Shown here piece by piece: positions 28,910 to 31,624 of a stretch of 31,624 nucleotides of DNA (its first letter is position 1; each line of letters opens with the position of its first letter). Location: the IMG/VR virus record IMGVR_UViG_3300032057_000001, positions 1-31,624 of that record; one strand, given 5' to 3'. Source of the DNA: a virus. The notes under the pieces are model-generated. The model was not told the DNA's origin. It saw only the letters and a list, made by a program, of their open reading frames with translations, and searched no databases. The position numbers and the translations under genes are program-made.

Positions 28910-29231
28910 TTTCTATTTCCTTACACATCAATTCGATTTCTTCATGCTTCTCCAAAATGTCGATTGGTGGAGAAATTATCTCGAATACTCTATTGCCATA
29001 AATAACTCTCATACCGGCTTTGATATTCGCCAGATACCGAATTCTGATCCGATGGGTCACTTCAGCTTTTTTTTCAGATGCTTCAATGTACTCGCGCCCA
29101 CGCAAGGGTTCAATGCTTGCCCAGACGGTTGCGAAATCCTGCCAGACATTGATTTTCTCGCCGTAATTATTCTGGCTAACAGATTGAGTTTGTAATTTGA
29201 TCCGGTGACGCAACCATCCTGCTGGTGGCAT
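28902..29231 (-). CDS. Head-tail adaptor / head closure protein (SPP1 gp16-like)
   Basis: The 109-residue protein, from ATG 29231, has the standard pattern: AGWLRHRIKLQTQSVSQNNY, WQDFATVWASIEPLRGREYI, EVTHRIRIRYLANIKAGMRV and FEIISPPIDILE. This family plugs the connector after packaging. The frame is open another 24 residues upstream, but that part lies wholly inside the connector gene. ATG 29231, one base after that gene's stop, gives the family's usual N-terminus. Confidence 0.92.
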   Translation of the reverse strand: MPPAGWLRHRIKLQTQSVSQNNYGEKINVWQDFATVWASIEPLRGREYIEASEKKAEVTHRIRIRYLANIKAGMRVIYGNRVFEIISPPIDILEKHEEIELMCKEIENG

Positions 29232-29232
29232 T

Positions 29233-29805
29233 TCAGAATATCCACACTCTATAGGGTGATAATAACGCTTCAACAGCCATCGGCAATTGCATGATGTTTG
29301 CACCGCGTTCTACCAATACAGCTTCCCTGTTTTCATAGTAATGCCCGGCTAGCAAGCGTATTGCATGGCGGATCGGTTCGGGTACGCTGACACCACTGCT
29401 GCCATAGCCAGCGGTAAACGATATTTTCACTCCGCCATACTGATAAAGTTTTACCGGTGGAAAACTTGCCCCATCTGCAAGCCATAATCTGCCAACATCA
29501 ACCGCGTCATATCGATAATCCGTAAACGGTAGTTCTGTACCGTTTTCGTCTCTGTATTTAATTTGATCAACAGAGATCAACGGTGGTCGAGGGATATTCA
29601 ATATACCCTCCCACCAATCATCGAGATACCATTCCCATTTTTGAAGAATGAGAGCCCTGTTTGTTATCATCTCTACATGCTGGCGCGCAGTCTTAATGAT
29701 CAATCCGAGCAGATCGTCCTCTACAGAATGATCAATGCGCAGATAGAGTTTAAGCTCTGCAATAGTTATCGGCTCAACCGCCGGTGGTTCCACCAGTTTG
29801 AGCAT
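29233..29805 (-). CDS. Head-tail connector protein (HK97 gp6-like)
   Basis: The 190-residue protein begins with the family's start (EPPAVEPITIAELKLYLRID, then DDLLGLIIKTARQHVEMITN). After a beta region (RPPLISVDQIKYRDENGTEL, VKLYQYGGVKISFTAGYG) it returns to a helix (EPIRHAIRLLAGHYYENRE). It adds a 12- or 13-fold ring under the portal. It overlaps the small protein upstream by 32 bases. Confidence 0.93.
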   Translation of the reverse strand: MLKLVEPPAVEPITIAELKLYLRIDHSVEDDLLGLIIKTARQHVEMITNRALILQKWEWYLDDWWEGILNIPRPPLISVDQIKYRDENGTELPFTDYRYDAVDVGRLWLADGASFPPVKLYQYGGVKISFTAGYGSSGVSVPEPIRHAIRLLAGHYYENREAVLVERGANIMQLPMAVEALLSPYRVWIF

Positions 29806-29992
29806 TCTTCCTACTCCGCTTTGTGATCGTCTTGACTACCGCCGTTTCCGGTGGTTCGATAGTTCTTGATTCTGGTTCGGCTTTTCTCAACATGATTAGC
29901 AGTTTTGCCGTATCTTCATCCGTCTCAATGATGTTTCCGGCTTCTACTACAACACCATTGCAGACTGTATTTCGCAATATCCGTATCCTCAT
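29774..29992 (-). CDS. Small head-region protein (72 residues)
   Basis: The protein starts MRIRILRNTVCNGVVVEAGN, then IIETDEDTAKLLIMLRKAEP, a compact beta-beta-alpha module often encoded between capsid and connector genes of HK97-like phages. It ends in a basic, Gly/Thr-rich tail (TKRSRKNAQTGGTTGG). GGAGGTG 4 bases before ATG 29992 decides the start over an in-frame ATG 15 bases upstream. The role is unknown; it may decorate or join the head. Confidence 0.8.
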   Translation of the reverse strand: MRIRILRNTVCNGVVVEAGNIIETDEDTAKLLIMLRKAEPESRTIEPPETAVVKTITKRSRKNAQTGGTTGG

Positions 29993-30008
29993 TTCGCACC
30001 TCCGCATC

Positions 30009-30034
30009 TGCCAGCCCCTATTCAGGGGCTGGCA
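30009..30034 (-). promoter_or_regulatory. Hairpin after the capsid gene
   Basis: TGCCAGCCCCT pairs perfectly with AGGGGCTGGCA (11 bp, 4-base loop), starting 19 bases after the capsid stop. There is no T-run on the minus strand, so it is unlikely to be a full terminator. It may shield the capsid mRNA from 3' decay or lower transcription into the connector genes. Confidence 0.75.
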
Positions 30035-30052
30035 TTAGCTGGTCACAGTTGA

Positions 30053-31342
30053 TTAGGTAGTCAGAGCATCAAGCATTGCAGCAAAGCTCTCAGGATAACG
30101 TACCGCAATGTCCACATCTTGCAGTGCAACAACCCGGATAGTGCCACTGGTTGATTGGGTATATGGATCAACCATAATGTCAAGCGTGCCCCACATACCA
30201 ATCAACAAGTCATTCCAGTTACCGAAGAAGATCGCACTGCAGACGCCGGTGGACGTCCCCTTGTCCAGGTCTGAGCGAACTTGGTTGGTAACGTAAGCTG
30301 GATAGCCGTTCAGCGGTGTGTTATTTGATTCCCAAACCATTATGTCGCCATAGGTTGGGGTTCGCTGCGTAACCTTAAGCTTGCCCCGCACTTTCGGATT
30401 GGTCATATACGCCAGAGCGCCGATGTCGGCATTATCGATTGCCACTTCGGTTTCCAGCTTGACAATGTGTTCCCAAGTCGGGGCAGCTCCGTTAGTCCCG
30501 CCAACTACACTACCAATCCCAGTAGTGTTGGCAATACCACGCGGCTGATTACTCGCACCACTCCCGTGCAACGCTGCATAATCGATCGCAATCGCTAGTG
30601 TTGCAGCCAGGTCAGAACGTACTAACCGCTCTACATCAACGCTGGATTGCAGTAACAGCTTGCGAGTGATGTCGGTAAACGCGCCAACGGTTTTGGGGGA
30701 CATCGCCACTTGGGCAACCGCTAACTGGCTTTCAGTGGGTGAGTTACCTTCAGCAACCCAGTAGGCCGTCGCACCACCGCTTTGCTTTGGGATGGCAATA
30801 TCGCCTACAAGTCCTCCCAAAACAGTCGCACCGGCTCGCTGAACCATCATCTTATTACGAAGCAGATCGATGAAGGACTGGCTAAGCAAGTCGGTCGCAA
30901 CAAGGTATCCGCCTTGTGCGGGAGTGCCTTTGTTCAAATCGCGGTATTCCATCCAGTCTAATGGCACAAAGAAACCACGCGGTTCTTTACCCAGCTTCTT
31001 AGCCGTTGCCTCACTGGCTTCATATTCCAGTTCGGCGCCTTTCCAATTGCCATTTACGATTGCGCGAATTGCACGCACAAGCGAGTAGTTTCTCAAATCG
31101 CGCTCTCCCATACCGATCTTCGCGTCGCTGTTCTCCTGAACGTTGCGAACAGCTAGTTCAAATAACTTTTCACGGCGTTCGATTTCGGCGTTGAGATACT
31201 CGATTTTCTTAATCAACTCGTCATATTCTGCACTTTCCGCTTCGGTAAAACCGCGATTTTCGGCATCTACCACATCAAGCAGTGTTTGAGCACGCTTGAT
31301 CAGTTCGTCTTTTTGAATTTTTAACTCACGAGTTCGGTTCAT
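30053..31342 (-). CDS. HK97-family major capsid protein
   Basis: The 429-residue protein forms the icosahedral shell. Residues 1-100 form a charged coiled coil (RAQTLLDVVDAENRGF, ELIKKIEYLNAEIERR), the delta/scaffold domain removed by the protease encoded just upstream. The HK97 fold follows: LLSQSFIDLLRNKMMVQRAG near 155, TVGAFTDITRKLLLQSSVDV near 225, YAALHGSGASNQPRGIANTT near 262, and GYPAYVTNQV near 355. The start follows a strong GGAGGTGATATT. The family is certain. Confidence 0.97.
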   Translation of the reverse strand: MNRTRELKIQKDELIKRAQTLLDVVDAENRGFTEAESAEYDELIKKIEYLNAEIERREKLFELAVRNVQENSDAKIGMGERDLRNYSLVRAIRAIVNGNWKGAELEYEASEATAKKLGKEPRGFFVPLDWMEYRDLNKGTPAQGGYLVATDLLSQSFIDLLRNKMMVQRAGATVLGGLVGDIAIPKQSGGATAYWVAEGNSPTESQLAVAQVAMSPKTVGAFTDITRKLLLQSSVDVERLVRSDLAATLAIAIDYAALHGSGASNQPRGIANTTGIGSVVGGTNGAAPTWEHIVKLETEVAIDNADIGALAYMTNPKVRGKLKVTQRTPTYGDIMVWESNNTPLNGYPAYVTNQVRSDLDKGTSTGVCSAIFFGNWNDLLIGMWGTLDIMVDPYTQSTSGTIRVVALQDVDIAVRYPESFAAMLDALTT

Positions 31343-31346
31343 AATA

Positions 31347-31624
31347 TCACCTCCTTAGCGTAAATAGTTTTAGTTTTCGTTTTTTGACATCCAGTTTCTC
31401 ACGCTCCTGCATGAGAGCCTGTCTGTCATCGTCTGATTGCGCTTTGTCCTCCTGGACATTGCTGCGAACCAGACGATATTTCATTACATCCCGCGCTTGC
31501 GCTATAGTTTGCGGATAGGCCGGGAATGTAACCACACTGACATCATATAACCGCCCTACATTGACAATTTCTCTCCGTAATTCGCCGTCTTCTTCATACC
31601 AGCGATCGCCACTTTCCGACACCG
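31347..31624 (-). CDS. HK97-family prohead protease, C-terminal part
   Basis: This is the continuation of the gene that occupies 1-815. The 127 terminal bases are the shared repeat, and the frame is unbroken across the join. The segment after the active-site serine contains REIVNVGRLYDVSVVTFPAY, the usual end of the protease fold. A charged tail (DDDRQALMQEREKLDVKKRK) follows that may contact the scaffold. The stop is 4 bases before the capsid start codon, and the capsid ribosome site directly follows it. Do not annotate this end as a separate 91-residue gene. Confidence 0.93.
   Translation of the reverse strand, partial: VSESGDRWYEEDGELRREIVNVGRLYDVSVVTFPAYPQTIAQARDVMKYRLVRSNVQEDKAQSDDDRQALMQEREKLDVKKRKLKLFTLRR
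31498..31624. repeat. 127-bp direct terminal repeat (right copy)
   Basis: This segment is identical to bases 1-127. Removing either copy and joining the ends restores the protease gene and closes the circle. Confidence 0.95.

Overview
The window is a complete, circularly permuted genome of a temperate, HK97-like, long-tailed (siphovirus-type) phage. The first 127 bases are repeated exactly as the last 127, so the unique circle is 31,497 bp, and the prohead protease gene is cut by the artificial ends. The host cannot be named from sequence alone. Strong GGAGG ribosome-binding sites, TTGACA-N17-TATAAT-type promoters and a tRNA 3' end (most like tRNA-Pro) used as integration core show a bacterial host. 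Family resemblances would suit a Chloroflexota or Gram-positive-like host, but that is inference.

Layout. (1) 13.8-6.7 kb, minus strand: the early operon. It starts at a sigma70-type promoter (about 13,830) covered by two palindromic operators. It encodes an Arc-like protein, small membrane and unknown proteins, a winged-helix protein, a DUF6011 zinc protein, a replication initiator whose central linker carries an 11-bp iteron array (candidate origin), two tiny membrane proteins, an XF1762-family protein, a stub of a cytosine methyltransferase, an IS110 C-terminal-domain protein, a run of unknown genes and a ribbon-helix-helix protein. It ends at a perfect 17-bp-arm terminator at 6,723-6,760. 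(2) 6.7 kb down through base 1 and on from the right end to 16.8 kb, minus strand: the late operon of about 21 kb. A near-consensus promoter (6,691-6,719) is followed by a GAAA-capped leader hairpin. The gene order is holin, holin-like protein, M23 endolysin, HNH nuclease, small and large terminase, portal-MuF fusion, protease, capsid, head-tail connectors, tail tube, tail chaperones joined by a -1 frameshift, tape measure, distal tail, tail hub, tail fibre and two small genes. (3) 13.8-16.7 kb, plus strand: the lysogeny module. It holds a CI-like repressor, a membrane-anchored HIRAN-domain protein, a terminator, a promoter, the attP core, an excisionase-like HTH/zinc-ribbon protein, a tyrosine integrase, a lone unknown gene and a terminator facing the end of the late operon.

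Logic. The repressor would shut the early promoter through two TGTCATC-N4-GATGACA sites, one of which also covers its own start. No phage polymerase, helicase or primase is visible, so replication probably recruits host machinery through the initiator at its internal iterons. After integration the xis-int pair lies directly downstream of the host tRNA and is separated from its phage promoter. The most unusual signals are the phased 11-bp iterons, two clusters of a bipartite 36-bp repeat flanking a 90-residue gene at 8.7-9.2 kb, the solitary IS110-like protein lacking its RuvC domain and catalytic serine, and a LexA-like box at the start of the HIRAN gene.
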